Source: Planctomycetota bacterium
GTDB lineage: Bacteria > Planctomycetota > Planctomycetia > Planctomycetales > Planctomycetaceae
Direction: 5' to 3'
NCBI GenBank assembly: GCA_018242525.1
Contig: JAFEBS010000034.1
Location: 124,001-188,000 of the forward strand
DNA length: 64,000 bases
The notes under the pieces are model-generated. The model saw only the letters and a program-made list of their open reading frames with translations. It was not told the origin of the DNA and did no database searches. Below are positions 36,097-44,972 of the stretch, piece after piece. Both the position numbers and the translations under genes were made by a program. How positions within the stretch are numbered: position 1 is the stretch's first letter; each line of letters opens with the position of its first letter.

Positions 36097-37605
36097 TTAT
36101 TTCCCCTCTTTTGCCCACTGCTTCATTATCGCGATATTCTTTTCGACCGTCGGATTTCCGCGCGCCAAGTAGACCGCCATGTCGCTGTCGAACATGGCCT
36201 CGGATTCGGGCTGCTGGCCGAGATCGTGTGTTGCGGCAATCCAGTTGTCCAACCGTTTTCGCATCTCGGTCAAGACTGGCAGATTGGTGGATGGCGCGAG
36301 ATTGTGGACCTGGTAACGGTCAGTCGTCCATTCGTACAGTTCCTCGGCAGGACGTGTCGGCGAGAACAGCAATGCTTCCTGCATAGGGGGCAGTTCACCC
36401 TTGTCGTGCAGCAATCGCAATTGTTTGACGATCGCCTTATTGTCCTTGTAAGCGTTCGGCTGCAGCAGCGGACGGTTTGGGAATCCATTGCGGATATACA
36501 GCCAGCGGTCTGTCCGGACACTACGGATTCGGTCCACCGTTTCGTCACACCGGTCACGCGCGGCAAACACCGCCTCGCGCGGCGAGTAATCGGCGGCAAA
36601 GATGTTCCTGGCCTGCATCGAGGCCGGGATCTGGATGCCCGCTGCCGCCAGAGACAGTGCCGCCAGATCGATGTGCTCAACCAAGTCCGTCCGGACAGCA
36701 CCGTGCGGAATTCCGGGACCACGCACAACCAGTGGGACATGTGTGCCTTCGTCATACAGGAATTGTTTGCCACGTGCGTGGCTGATCCCGTGATCGGTCA
36801 TGAAAATGACGATCGTTTGATCAAGGATCTGTTCACTCCGCAGACGGTCAATGACCTTGCCGACATGTTGGTCGGTGATTCGGACGGAATCCAGGTACGC
36901 GGCCCAATCGTCGCGCAGCACGGGATCAGGCGGATAATACGGCGGCAGTGTGACCTTGTCCGGTGATGTCGATTCACCAAACTCGGCACGTGCCCGAGCA
37001 GCGAGTTTTTGAATACTTGCGAGCGAATCTCCACGCAACTTTCCTCCCGGCAACTGCACCTGCATGAAAAATGGCTGACCGGGCCTTCGGTCTGCCCAAT
37101 CGGGACTGTCGTAAATCTGCGGATCCCATTCAAAGTTGTAGTCGGTCTTCCCCAGTCGCACCCGCTGAGGCCGCTTGTCACTGGCAACCGGAAGAAGTCC
37201 ATCACCGATGCAGGTGAAATAACCCGCCTGCTGGAACAATAACGGAATCGGAATCACTCCCGCGGGCAGATGAATCTTCTCCTTCCCCCGACCGCTCCGA
37301 TGGTTTTGTGCCCCGATCGTCGTTTGATACATCCCGGTAATCAACGCGGATCGGCAGGCCGAGCAGACGGGCGCGGTGATGAATGCCTTGGTAAACCGAG
37401 TCCCTTCGCGGGCCAGTTGATCGACATAGGGTGTTTGGATCAGAGTCTCGCCGTAGCACGAAAAATTCGCAGACATGTCATCCACGACGATCCACACGAT
37501 GTTCGGCCGTGCCGGGTCAACAGCGACCGGTGGATTTGCCGCATCAGCCACAGCACGGGCCGTTGTGATGGCAGTCAGTATCAGCAGCGTGATTCGCATC
37601 GTCAT
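36097..37605 (-). CDS. Exported sulfatase (formylglycine-dependent)
   Basis: The 502-residue product has a signal peptide and the alkaline-phosphatase/sulfatase fold. RPNIVWIVVDDMSANFSCYG gives the metal aspartates (DD at 42-43). CSACRSALITG (81-91) holds the formylglycine cysteine in a C-x-A-x-R form rather than the more usual C-x-P-x-R. FMTDHGISHARGK carries the Asp-His metal pair. HFFMQVQLPGG-type and YDEGTHVPLVVRGPG blocks are as in arylsulfatase A-like planctomycete enzymes. It hydrolyses a sulfate ester outside the cytoplasm, probably on a sulfated polysaccharide or lipid; substrate unknown. The anaerobic or oxygen-dependent maturase is not in the window. AAGGA lies 10 bases before the ATG. 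Confidence 0.92.
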   Translation of the reverse strand: MTMRITLLILTAITTARAVADAANPPVAVDPARPNIVWIVVDDMSANFSCYGETLIQTPYVDQLAREGTRFTKAFITAPVCSACRSALITGMYQTTIGAQNHRSGRGKEKIHLPAGVIPIPLLFQQAGYFTCIGDGLLPVASDKRPQRVRLGKTDYNFEWDPQIYDSPDWADRRPGQPFFMQVQLPGGKLRGDSLASIQKLAARARAEFGESTSPDKVTLPPYYPPDPVLRDDWAAYLDSVRITDQHVGKVIDRLRSEQILDQTIVIFMTDHGISHARGKQFLYDEGTHVPLVVRGPGIPHGAVRTDLVEHIDLAALSLAAAGIQIPASMQARNIFAADYSPREAVFAARDRCDETVDRIRSVRTDRWLYIRNGFPNRPLLQPNAYKDNKAIVKQLRLLHDKGELPPMQEALLFSPTRPAEELYEWTTDRYQVHNLAPSTNLPVLTEMRKRLDNWIAATHDLGQQPESEAMFDSDMAVYLARGNPTVEKNIAIMKQWAKEGK

Positions 37606-37840
37606 GGTGAAGACTTCCTTCGAGGACTTCTGTCCGTTATCGGAGGATTACCACTCCGTGAATTCGTAACACATACCGGTAGCAAATGCTCGGCAAAGCC
37701 GAAGGTCCACTCGGACGCCTGACTTTCCGATCAAGATATCCCCAGATATCCCCAGGATGCTTGCAATTCTCCAGATTCTCGATATTCTTTCCGATGTGAG
37801 ATCGCTGGTCCATTGATGGGCACAACGATTTTGTTCACCG

Positions 37841-37866
37841 AGCCTCGCAAGTGCGGGGCTTTTTTC
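37841..37866 (+). terminator. Terminator-like hairpin just upstream of the kinase-fold gene
   Basis: AGCCTCGC and GCGGGGCT form an 8-bp stem (one G-T wobble) around AAGT and run directly into TTTTTTCG. On the plus strand it is a textbook intrinsic terminator ending about 30 bases before the ATG at 37897. No plus-strand gene precedes it (the upstream sulfatase is on the minus strand). It could be a leader attenuator of the kinase-fold gene, or it could end a short transcript starting after 37605. Confidence 0.65.
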
Positions 37867-37896
37867 GTTTCGACTGCGTTCACCGCCGGTGACAGC

Positions 37897-38517
37897 ATGC
37901 ACTTGATCGCTCTGAAACTGGGTGGAAGCCTGCTCACCTGCCCGGATCTGGCCGACCGACTACAAAAGTTGTGGACGCGACTTTCGCCGAGTCGGTTGCT
38001 GCTTGTCGTTGGAGGCGGAACCGCGGCTGATGTCGTACGCGACTGGAGCAGCCGGTATTCGCTGCCCGAAGAGTCCGCCCACTGGATGGCCGTACGGTCG
38101 CTGACCCTGACCCGCAGCCTCATCTGCAATCTGTTGCCGGAGTGCCGCGAAGTGACACGTCTGTCAGACGCGGACGCCATCTGGTCCGATGCCGGCATTC
38201 CCCTCGTGCTGGACGTCGAATCGTATCTGAGACAGACGGAGCCGATCGATCCGGATCCGTTGCCGCACACCTGGGATGTCACCAGTGATTCCATCGCGGC
38301 TTGGGCGGCAATTCGGTGGTCTGCGGACGAACTGATACTCGCGAAGTCGACGGAAGTTCCGCCGCAGCTGACCGCGGCAGAGGCTGCGGCCGCAGGACTG
38401 GTCGACGCGCATTTCCGAAACGTCGCCCCGTCGATTTCCCGGATCCGTTGGTGCAATCTGGCGAACGAGGAATTGGTCGTCCACTCGTGGCTCGAAGATG
38501 GCAAGCCGGTCGGATGA
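37897..38517 (+). CDS. Amino-acid-kinase-fold protein (MfnE/uridylate-kinase-like)
   Basis: The ATG at 37897 starts MHLIALKLGGSLLT, the Gly-rich phosphate loop of the aspartate/glutamate/uridylate kinase fold. LLLVVGGGTAADVVR is the second conserved block, and DVTSDSIAAWAAI is the phosphate/metal Asp block. DELILAKSTEVPP is the nucleotide-binding segment. The 206 residues are short for the superfamily and match the small group around MfnE, which in archaea phosphorylates an aminomethylfuran alcohol in methanofuran synthesis. Planctomycetes encode tetrahydromethanopterin-linked C1 genes, where such a kinase is expected, but none is adjacent. Substrate is therefore open. A terminator-like hairpin sits in its leader. 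Confidence 0.75.
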   Translation: MHLIALKLGGSLLTCPDLADRLQKLWTRLSPSRLLLVVGGGTAADVVRDWSSRYSLPEESAHWMAVRSLTLTRSLICNLLPECREVTRLSDADAIWSDAGIPLVLDVESYLRQTEPIDPDPLPHTWDVTSDSIAAWAAIRWSADELILAKSTEVPPQLTAAEAAAAGLVDAHFRNVAPSISRIRWCNLANEELVVHSWLEDGKPVG

Positions 38518-38667
38518 CGTCCCCGCAATTGATGGAACAGACCGGACACGGTGAAACCCGGGAGGTATCCTTCCGGATCGGACATCCCATCTGCCCTGTC
38601 TGCATTCGCCTCCGTCCGCTATCCTGTCAAGCACACGGATTGATACGACTGGATCGAGGTTTTGCTG

Positions 38668-40074
38668 ATGCCCCGCGATTTTGCCAGCGAGAGTCTTTCT
38701 CACGACCCCATTCACGGGTATATCCCGTTCATCGCCCGGTCGAGCTTGCCCGAAGGTGAAGCGGCCGAACAGGATGTCATTGATCACCCCTGGGTGCAGC
38801 GGATGCGGCAGATCCACCAGTTGCAAACGGCCTGGTGGGTGTTTCCTTCGGCGGAGCACACGCGGTTTCAGCACATCCTGGGAGCGATGCATCTGGCTTC
38901 GGTGGCGATCGATCACTGGTACGATTCGCTGGTCGATTCCTGTCGCAATGTGCCGTCGCGTGCGTATGTGGAAAGTCTGCTGCGCATGGCGGCCCTGCTG
39001 CATGATGTAGGTCACGGGCCGTTCGGGCATTTCTTCGATGAACATTTCCTGCAGCAGTTTGACATCACGCACGAAGACATTGGCGGCGTGATCATCGAGC
39101 AGGAACTTGGGGATCTTCTCCGAAGGATTCGCAGGAACCCCACGGGTCGATTGCAACCGCTGGAAGAGCTGGATCCACTGCAGATTTCGTGGTTGATCCG
39201 TCGTCCCAGGAAAAATGCAGAAGCAGAAGAGGGGCATCCCGACTGGCTGCGCAAGTTGCGGTCCTTGTTCAGCGGGATCTACACCGTTGATAACATGGAC
39301 TTTGTCCTGCGTGATGCCTACATGTCCGGCTACAACACAAAGGCATTCGACCTTAACCGGATCCTGCATTACACCTTTTTCACTCCGGCCGGACTGACAA
39401 TTCATGCGCGCGGTCTGCCGACGTTGATCAACTTCATTGAAACCCGGGCGAATCTGTTTCGCACGATCTATTTCCACCGGACCGTTCGGGCCGTCGACCT
39501 GGCGTTGGAAGAGTTGTTCCCGGAAACGATGCCGTACCTGTTCCAGGGAAACCCGCTGGAAGATCTCGACAACTACCGCAAGTTGACGGAATCTTCCTTT
39601 CTGGTCGATGTCATGCGTTGGGCCGACAGCAGCGAGCCGGCCTTGAAAGACCTGGGGCAGCGCTGGCGGCAGATTCTGGCGCGTCAGGTGCAATGGAAGA
39701 TGGCATGCGAACGAACGTTGAATTTCCATTCGGGAACTGCGGAACGAACGACGATCTTTTCGGAACCGGATCTGGTCGTCCGGCGCGTTCGTGAACGCCT
39801 GCCAGCCGAGGTGCGCGAGATTCCGCTCAACATTGATGTGGCCCGGCACTACCACCGCCCCAGCGGGCGACTGCCTGCCGGCGGTCAGAATTTTCTGTTG
39901 GACCCCGCCGTCGGAACTCCGCAGGAATTGTCGGACGACGAACTGTTTCGGGCGCTTCCGATCAGCTTTTGCGTCTTCCGGATCTACTCCAAGGACCATC
40001 GCCACGATGCCTCCTTGAATTCCGCGTTGAACGCAGTCCTCGGAGAAGCGACTGACGCCAAGACAAACATGTAA
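38668..40074 (+). CDS. HD-domain phosphohydrolase, dGTPase-like
   Basis: The ATG at 38668 has GAGG 8 bases upstream. The 468-residue protein has the HD metal ligands: His64/His69 in AEHTRFQHILGAMHLA, His112-Asp113 in LLHDVGHGPFGHFFDEH, and a later Asp in NMDFVLRDAYMSGY. The DPIHGYIPF opening and HPWVQRMRQIHQLQTAWWV are characteristic of the SAMHD1/dNTP triphosphohydrolase-like COG1078 group. These hydrolyse nucleotides or act as regulatory phosphohydrolases in the cytoplasm. The C-terminal half lacks a known effector domain. The gene follows the kinase-fold gene on the same strand, with about 150 bases between; a terminator follows. Confidence 0.88.
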   Translation: MPRDFASESLSHDPIHGYIPFIARSSLPEGEAAEQDVIDHPWVQRMRQIHQLQTAWWVFPSAEHTRFQHILGAMHLASVAIDHWYDSLVDSCRNVPSRAYVESLLRMAALLHDVGHGPFGHFFDEHFLQQFDITHEDIGGVIIEQELGDLLRRIRRNPTGRLQPLEELDPLQISWLIRRPRKNAEAEEGHPDWLRKLRSLFSGIYTVDNMDFVLRDAYMSGYNTKAFDLNRILHYTFFTPAGLTIHARGLPTLINFIETRANLFRTIYFHRTVRAVDLALEELFPETMPYLFQGNPLEDLDNYRKLTESSFLVDVMRWADSSEPALKDLGQRWRQILARQVQWKMACERTLNFHSGTAERTTIFSEPDLVVRRVRERLPAEVREIPLNIDVARHYHRPSGRLPAGGQNFLLDPAVGTPQELSDDELFRALPISFCVFRIYSKDHRHDASLNSALNAVLGEATDAKTNM

Positions 40075-40087
40075 GTCGATCCAAGGC

Positions 40088-40108
40088 AGCCGCGATTTGC
40101 GGTTTTTT
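40088..40108 (+). terminator. Intrinsic terminator after the HD gene
   Basis: AGCCGC pairs with GCGGTT (one G-T wobble) around GATTT, followed by a run of T (TTTTTT to 40108). It lies 14 bases after the HD gene stop. Confidence 0.7.
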
Positions 40109-40377
40109 CGAGCAACGACAGGTGGATGGCCGTCGCGCTGATTGGCTGCGAGTCTGATTGGGTACGCGCGGGTGTTTCCGGCTCAACGACTTCTACGCTC
40201 CGTTGACGTGCCTCGAAATGAAGATTCCGATCCCATCAGCCACCGCCTGAAAGCGCAAAGCTTGCTCCGAGTTGCGTATCAAGCGTCGAGGTGTCAACAT
40301 GAATGCGGCGGCTGTCAGCGGGTCCGGACGACGTCGGCGGCCATTGAGTTGCAGGGCAGTCCGTACGCGATTGCCGC
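40109..40377. other. Intergenic region upstream of membrane-protein pair
   Basis: About 270 bases with no supported gene, between the HD terminator and the uncertain start of the membrane-protein gene. It should contain the promoter of that two-gene unit. Confidence 0.4.
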
Positions 40378-41304
40378 TTGTCGTCTTTGCGTTCCGCGAG
40401 AGTATCGGTCCTAATTGTGCCATCCCCAACGGCAACACTGGCGGTCATCTGTCGTTGGGCACTTGTTGCAATCGCCGCGGCAATATTACTGACGTCGGCT
40501 GTTGTCTGGCTGATCCCGATAGAAGTCATGCAATCCTGGGCCATTGAATGCGCTCCCCAGGATAAGTTCTCACAACAGGAGGCATATCACGCCACCACTG
40601 CCAGTGTCTGGTGCGTCCGCTGGGGCGCGACTGGCGTGGGATTGTTGTTCTGCGTTCTAGCCGCTCGACACAGGCGCGTCGTCCCTCGGATGGTTCAGGT
40701 CGTCACCGAATTCTGGCGAGCTGCCGCTCCGGCAAGTGTGAACTCCGCCGGAACGATTTTCAGCCGTGCCGGGGCGCTTCGCCTGTTCGTAACCGCCTGG
40801 CTGGGACTGGCGGTTTATCACGCGGGGTTGAGTATCCAACGTCGACTATGGGAATGGCCGGTCTATCGCCTGGATGCGGGAGAAGTCATTCTGCCGAACA
40901 TCAGCGACAGCAACCGCGACGTGATTCGCTACCTGGAAGCAGCCACGAAGCCCGATTCTCGGATCTACATCGTGAGTGACCAAAAACTGTTTTTTCTGTC
41001 GTATTATCTCTTGCCGCGGCGGTTGTATCATCCGACTCATCCCGACAGTGAATTCGTCATTCCGCAGGCTCACAATCAGCGGCAACTGGCGGCGTACCGA
41101 TTGCAGGAATTGAGCCCCGCACAGATTGCGCGGGTGAAGCCCGACTACGTGCTGCAGTACTTTGAAAGCCCTCCGTATTTTCAGGACGAAGACCTGGAGC
41201 AGGATTCGAGCTGGATCCAGTTTCAGCGGAGCCGTCGCGGCCGCGATTGGCGACCTCCGTTTTTTGTCGCGTTGCGTCGTTTCCAACGCGAGGGGGCGCA
41301 ATGA
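40378..41304 (+). CDS. Membrane protein of unknown function, likely partner of the GT-C-like protein
   Basis: The start is uncertain: TTG at 40378 begins the open frame, and GTG at 40417 is an alternative; neither has a good Shine-Dalgarno. The product (about 295-308 residues) has N-terminal membrane spans (AVICRWALVAIAAAILLTSAV; WCVRWGATGVGLLFCVLAAR) and another near residue 140 (LFVTAWLGLAVYHAGLS). A soluble C-terminal part follows (SNRDVIRYLEAATKPDSRIY, FFLSYYLLPRRLYHP, KPDYVLQYFESPPYF). That tail looks like the luminal domain attached to some GT-C or PIG-type membrane proteins. It overlaps the next gene by ATGA, so the two are translationally coupled. No family is recognised. Confidence 0.65.
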   Translation: MSSLRSARVSVLIVPSPTATLAVICRWALVAIAAAILLTSAVVWLIPIEVMQSWAIECAPQDKFSQQEAYHATTASVWCVRWGATGVGLLFCVLAARHRRVVPRMVQVVTEFWRAAAPASVNSAGTIFSRAGALRLFVTAWLGLAVYHAGLSIQRRLWEWPVYRLDAGEVILPNISDSNRDVIRYLEAATKPDSRIYIVSDQKLFFLSYYLLPRRLYHPTHPDSEFVIPQAHNQRQLAAYRLQELSPAQIARVKPDYVLQYFESPPYFQDEDLEQDSSWIQFQRSRRGRDWRPPFFVALRRFQREGAQ

Positions 41305-42815
41305 CCGACATCTTTATGATTGGACTGGGGTTAATTGGACAGTGGTGCCTGGGAATTGCGATCGTTCTGATGATTGCCGGTCCGCGCATGCTGGTGATGC
41401 CGATTCGTGGATCCGGGCTGCTGGTAGCCCGCGCCGAACTGCTTGGACTCGGGTGCGTCCTCGGAATTGCTGCCAACAGCTATCTGCAATTCGTCTGGTC
41501 ATTCCTCGGCGGTCGATTGGGATTCGGATGCAGCCTGACATTCAGCCTGGCTGGCATCGCCTTGGCCGCGATCGCGTGGTCTGTGAATCGGCGCAGAATC
41601 GCCGCGTCCCCGCCACCCGTCGGCCTGCCTGTGGGCGTCGAGTCGCAGACGTTCGCCCGTAGCTGCGCGAAGATTGTTTTGTTCTTATTCGCGTTTGCGA
41701 TGGTCCAGGCGATGTTGACCCCGCAGAAACTCTGGGACGAGCGTGCGTATTACGGGCTGAAGGCCATTGTCCTTTTTCAGGATCATTCGGTGCTCAGCCC
41801 GGATCTGGCGGATCCTGATTTTGTGCAGGGACATCCAAGATATCCGCTGCTGATCTCGCTCGCCGAGCAGCATCTGTACGCCTTGCTGGGGCGTGTGGAC
41901 GATCGCTGGTCCAAGGTCGTGTTTCCAATCCTGTACTTCGGCATGGTCCTGACGCTGGCTGGAGTGCTGATGCGGCACCGCACGTTGAGTCAGGCGTGGC
42001 TGGGAGCGGTGCTGGTCGCCACGATGCCGCTGCTGATGCCCGACGACTATGGATTCATCAGTGGCCAGGCGGACGCGCCCGTGGCCTGTCTGGAAGGAAT
42101 CGCGTTATTCTACCTTTGGGATGCCCTTTCCCCGGTCGAACCATCGCAGGCAGGATCGTGGCGTTCCAGCGTAACGATCGGAGCAATCTCGACGGCGATG
42201 GTGGTGTTCACCAAGGACGAAGGGATCTCTCATGGACTGATCCACTCGGTCGTCTTCCTGATGGCCTTCAGCATGATTGTCCTGACTCGGCGACGGTCCC
42301 CCGATTCCAGCACCACGCCGGTTCAGCGGTCTGTCTTCACGCTTTGGGGACTCATGGAAGCGGCACAGATCCTGTGCATCGTTCCTTTCGTCCTGCTTGT
42401 TCCCTGGTATATACATCGTCGCCATCTGCCGATGACAACCGAGATGAACTACTTCGGTCGGTTAAGCCCGGAATCGGTGTGGAACGGGCTGCCGACATTG
42501 ACGTGGTCGATCCCACATGTGGCGTGGCGCATGTTTGCCGAAGCGACAACCTGGGGATTGCAGTGGTGGTTCGTCGTTCTGTCTCTGGTCTGCTTTCCCC
42601 GCCGGGCTCTCCGGCCGGCGCAACTGTTTCTCCTGTTGACGATCCTGGGTGACCTGGCAGCACTGCTGCTGGCAGGAATGATCGCACCGGTGTCCTTCGA
42701 GGAACACATTGGTGGATCCAGCCACCGCTTCCTGATGCAACTGGCCCCCGCAGGTCTGCTGTTTGCGTTTGCTCAACTTCACGTCGAATCTGGCGGCAAA
42801 GACCAGTGCCGCTAG
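41301..42815 (+). CDS. Polytopic membrane protein, GT-C (GT39/ArnT-like) glycosyltransferase candidate
   Basis: The ATG at 41301 overlaps the previous stop (ATGA). The 504-residue product has about twelve membrane spans. After the second or third span comes a loop with KLWDERAYYGLKAI, an acidic loop like the D/E-containing first loop of GT-C enzymes. GHPRYPLLISLAEQHLYALLG and FISGQADAPVACLEGIALF follow as in dolichyl- or undecaprenyl-phosphate-sugar transferases. Such enzymes move a sugar from a lipid carrier onto lipid, protein or polysaccharide outside the membrane. The coupled upstream membrane protein may be an accessory subunit. Assignment to a specific GT family cannot be made by eye. 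Confidence 0.75.
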   Translation: MTDIFMIGLGLIGQWCLGIAIVLMIAGPRMLVMPIRGSGLLVARAELLGLGCVLGIAANSYLQFVWSFLGGRLGFGCSLTFSLAGIALAAIAWSVNRRRIAASPPPVGLPVGVESQTFARSCAKIVLFLFAFAMVQAMLTPQKLWDERAYYGLKAIVLFQDHSVLSPDLADPDFVQGHPRYPLLISLAEQHLYALLGRVDDRWSKVVFPILYFGMVLTLAGVLMRHRTLSQAWLGAVLVATMPLLMPDDYGFISGQADAPVACLEGIALFYLWDALSPVEPSQAGSWRSSVTIGAISTAMVVFTKDEGISHGLIHSVVFLMAFSMIVLTRRRSPDSSTTPVQRSVFTLWGLMEAAQILCIVPFVLLVPWYIHRRHLPMTTEMNYFGRLSPESVWNGLPTLTWSIPHVAWRMFAEATTWGLQWWFVVLSLVCFPRRALRPAQLFLLLTILGDLAALLLAGMIAPVSFEEHIGGSSHRFLMQLAPAGLLFAFAQLHVESGGKDQCR

Positions 42816-43256
42816 CACTGCAGGATGTTGGGACGGGATCGTGGAAGCCTCAAAACAAGAGCGCGATGTACGCCCGGAGTACCAGGTTAGGATCGAGTTG
42901 GACACGAATCCTCGCTCTCGCGTCCGGCTTATGTTTGGTATGCCGGTTGCGGGACCTGACTTGGGAACGGTCGGGAATTCGCCATCGACGGTCTCTTCGA
43001 TCAAATCGATAAACGCCATCGTAACGGTTACATGGAAATTCAGTTTCTGAGGTGTTTTGTCAACGCTGGATGTGAGTTACAGCGGACTTCAGACGGCAGC
43101 CAGGGGGAATTTGAGAGTAGAATTCATGGTTGCGAATGCGACACAAATCTCACTTCCAGTCGCCAGATTGATTGAAATCTCTACCAGTTCCCAGCCCGAC
43201 CATTGTAGGATTATCTGGCAATCCGCACGCGCATCACAATTGGAGCAGGTGGAAAT
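42816..43256. other. Intergenic region, no confident gene
   Basis: About 440 bases. A minus-strand frame starting at 43019 has a short protein-like beginning (RERGFVSNSILTWYSG) but runs antisense into the membrane-protein gene and lacks a Shine-Dalgarno; I do not call it. GGAG and GGTGG near 43245 serve the next gene. Confidence 0.45.
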
Positions 43257-44972
43257 ATGAGCATCCTCACCACACGCAGCTTCCGCCGAAACTCGATCAG
43301 GCAGTCGGTCACCGCGACCATGATCGCCGTGATCAGCAGTCTGAACGCCGCCGCGCAAACGCCGGTTCCCAGCAATTTTCCGGCACCGCCTGTTCCGATC
43401 GGCTCGGGATTCGGTGCGCAGCGGATCACTGGAACAACACCGCCACTGAACATTGCTCCCGTATCGGAGTTCAATCAACCTGCGTTTTATCCGGCACCGA
43501 CTTATGGGTTTGACGGTCAGCCGGTGTTCGTTGGTCCGCCCGTGTACGGACCGGTTTATGCGGGACCGTTTGGTCCTGCCCCGGTCGCCATTGGCGGATT
43601 TGCACCACCGCCGCCCGTTCCCGTCATCGCCAACTATGCGGCGACTGGTCGACCGGACCTGGTGCAAGTCCAACGTCCCGCCGGCCCGTCGAATTTGCGG
43701 CTGACGATTGGGGAAGCGTTCCTGAACCGCGTCATCGCCCGCGAGACCGTTCAACCGGGCCCCGTCCGCGATGTGATTCTGGGGGCTCAAGTCACGGGAC
43801 AGCAGACGACCGTCTCCCGATTGAAACTGGATCTGGTTTCATCGGTCGACAAGGCACATGCACAATTCATTCTGAATGGCGATGTCCAGACGCTGACCAC
43901 TGGTGTCACCCCGCAGGCGATGATTAACACGGCAGGACAACAGCAGTTCTTCGCGGTGAAAGACGTCTTCTTCGATGGAATCCAGTTTTCCACACGGCAC
44001 GCCACGGTTTACATTCGAGCCAGAAATCAGACGGTGGGGGCGATGACGCCACTGACCGGCACCTTGTTCGGGGGACTGGCAGACCGAATCGCCTACCGCG
44101 CCGCCGAGCGACAGAAGGCCGCCGGTGAAGCGGTCGCCCGCGATAAACTGGCCGAAAAGCTGTTCCCCACGTTCGACGGGGAAGTCGACGCCAACCTGGC
44201 CCAGGGGAATCGCAAACTGGAACCTCTGCGCAAATGGCTGGAATCCGCCAGGCTGATGCCGGCCTCGCAATCCGTCTGGACTTCGGACACGCAGTTGTTT
44301 CACCAGGCACTGATTGCGGATGACAAAACCAGTTCCGAAATCACGCCACTGAATGAAACCGCAACTGGGGATAACAGTCTGCAATTGTCAATTCACGAAA
44401 GCCTGTTGAACACTCTTGTGGATCGCGCAGATCTCAAAGGGTACAAGACAACCGACAAGCAGTTGCGAGAACTGGAAGAGCGCCTGTTGCCGTCATCCTC
44501 CGCCGGTGCACAGTCGGAGCCCGATGTCGGCGATCAGACAAATCTGAAGGCTCCCGTGTTGCCCAACGGTACCGACGGCTTCGTGACGGATATCGAATTT
44601 GATGATGTTGAACCATTGACATTCCGTCTGGAGCGGGATCGATTGCTGGTCATCATCAAGGCCACGTTCAAGCCCGCCGGACAGGCGGTCATGCCGCCGA
44701 TGACCGTGACGATTCCGTACCAGACCCGCCTGGAAGGAAACTCCGTTCGGCTGGCGGCAGGAACGCCCCAGGTTTTCGCACAGGACCGGACTGATCCGGC
44801 TGCGCCGCAGTCGATCATGGAAATGGCAATTCAGAAGGTGATCGAAGCCGATTTGAAGCCATTGACGTTTGATCGGGCTCTTCCCGCCAGCTTGTGGCCT
44901 GCTTCCGGACCCGCCCCGAAGGTGGCATCGATCAAGTCGGACAACGGTTGGGTGACGATTGACATCGACTAA
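43257..44972 (+). CDS. Exported two-module protein of unknown function
   Basis: The ATG at 43257 has GGAGCAGGTGG just upstream. The 571-residue product has a signal peptide (residues 16-33, ending AAA). A Pro/Gly/Tyr-rich low-complexity region runs to about residue 140, then two related modules. Module 1 starts LRLTIGEAFLNRVIARE (about 147) and module 2 LQLSIHESLLNTLVDRA (about 374). Each continues with beta-rich sequence and ends in a helix (MEMAIQKVIEADLKPL in the second). The amphipathic helix followed by long strands is reminiscent of lipid-binding TULIP-type modules, but that is a guess. It is monocistronic. No catalytic motif is seen; function unknown. Confidence 0.8.
   Translation: MSILTTRSFRRNSIRQSVTATMIAVISSLNAAAQTPVPSNFPAPPVPIGSGFGAQRITGTTPPLNIAPVSEFNQPAFYPAPTYGFDGQPVFVGPPVYGPVYAGPFGPAPVAIGGFAPPPPVPVIANYAATGRPDLVQVQRPAGPSNLRLTIGEAFLNRVIARETVQPGPVRDVILGAQVTGQQTTVSRLKLDLVSSVDKAHAQFILNGDVQTLTTGVTPQAMINTAGQQQFFAVKDVFFDGIQFSTRHATVYIRARNQTVGAMTPLTGTLFGGLADRIAYRAAERQKAAGEAVARDKLAEKLFPTFDGEVDANLAQGNRKLEPLRKWLESARLMPASQSVWTSDTQLFHQALIADDKTSSEITPLNETATGDNSLQLSIHESLLNTLVDRADLKGYKTTDKQLRELEERLLPSSSAGAQSEPDVGDQTNLKAPVLPNGTDGFVTDIEFDDVEPLTFRLERDRLLVIIKATFKPAGQAVMPPMTVTIPYQTRLEGNSVRLAAGTPQVFAQDRTDPAAPQSIMEMAIQKVIEADLKPLTFDRALPASLWPASGPAPKVASIKSDNGWVTIDID

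Noticed and set aside
38164..40005. 613-codon minus-strand frame opposite the HD-domain gene
   Set aside because: Antisense to a gene with clear HD ligands; no Shine-Dalgarno or family motif; typical shadow.
42462..43019. Minus-strand frame starting in the gap before the two-module gene
   Set aside because: Only the first part is protein-like, it has no ribosome-binding site, and it runs antisense through the end of the GT-C-like gene.
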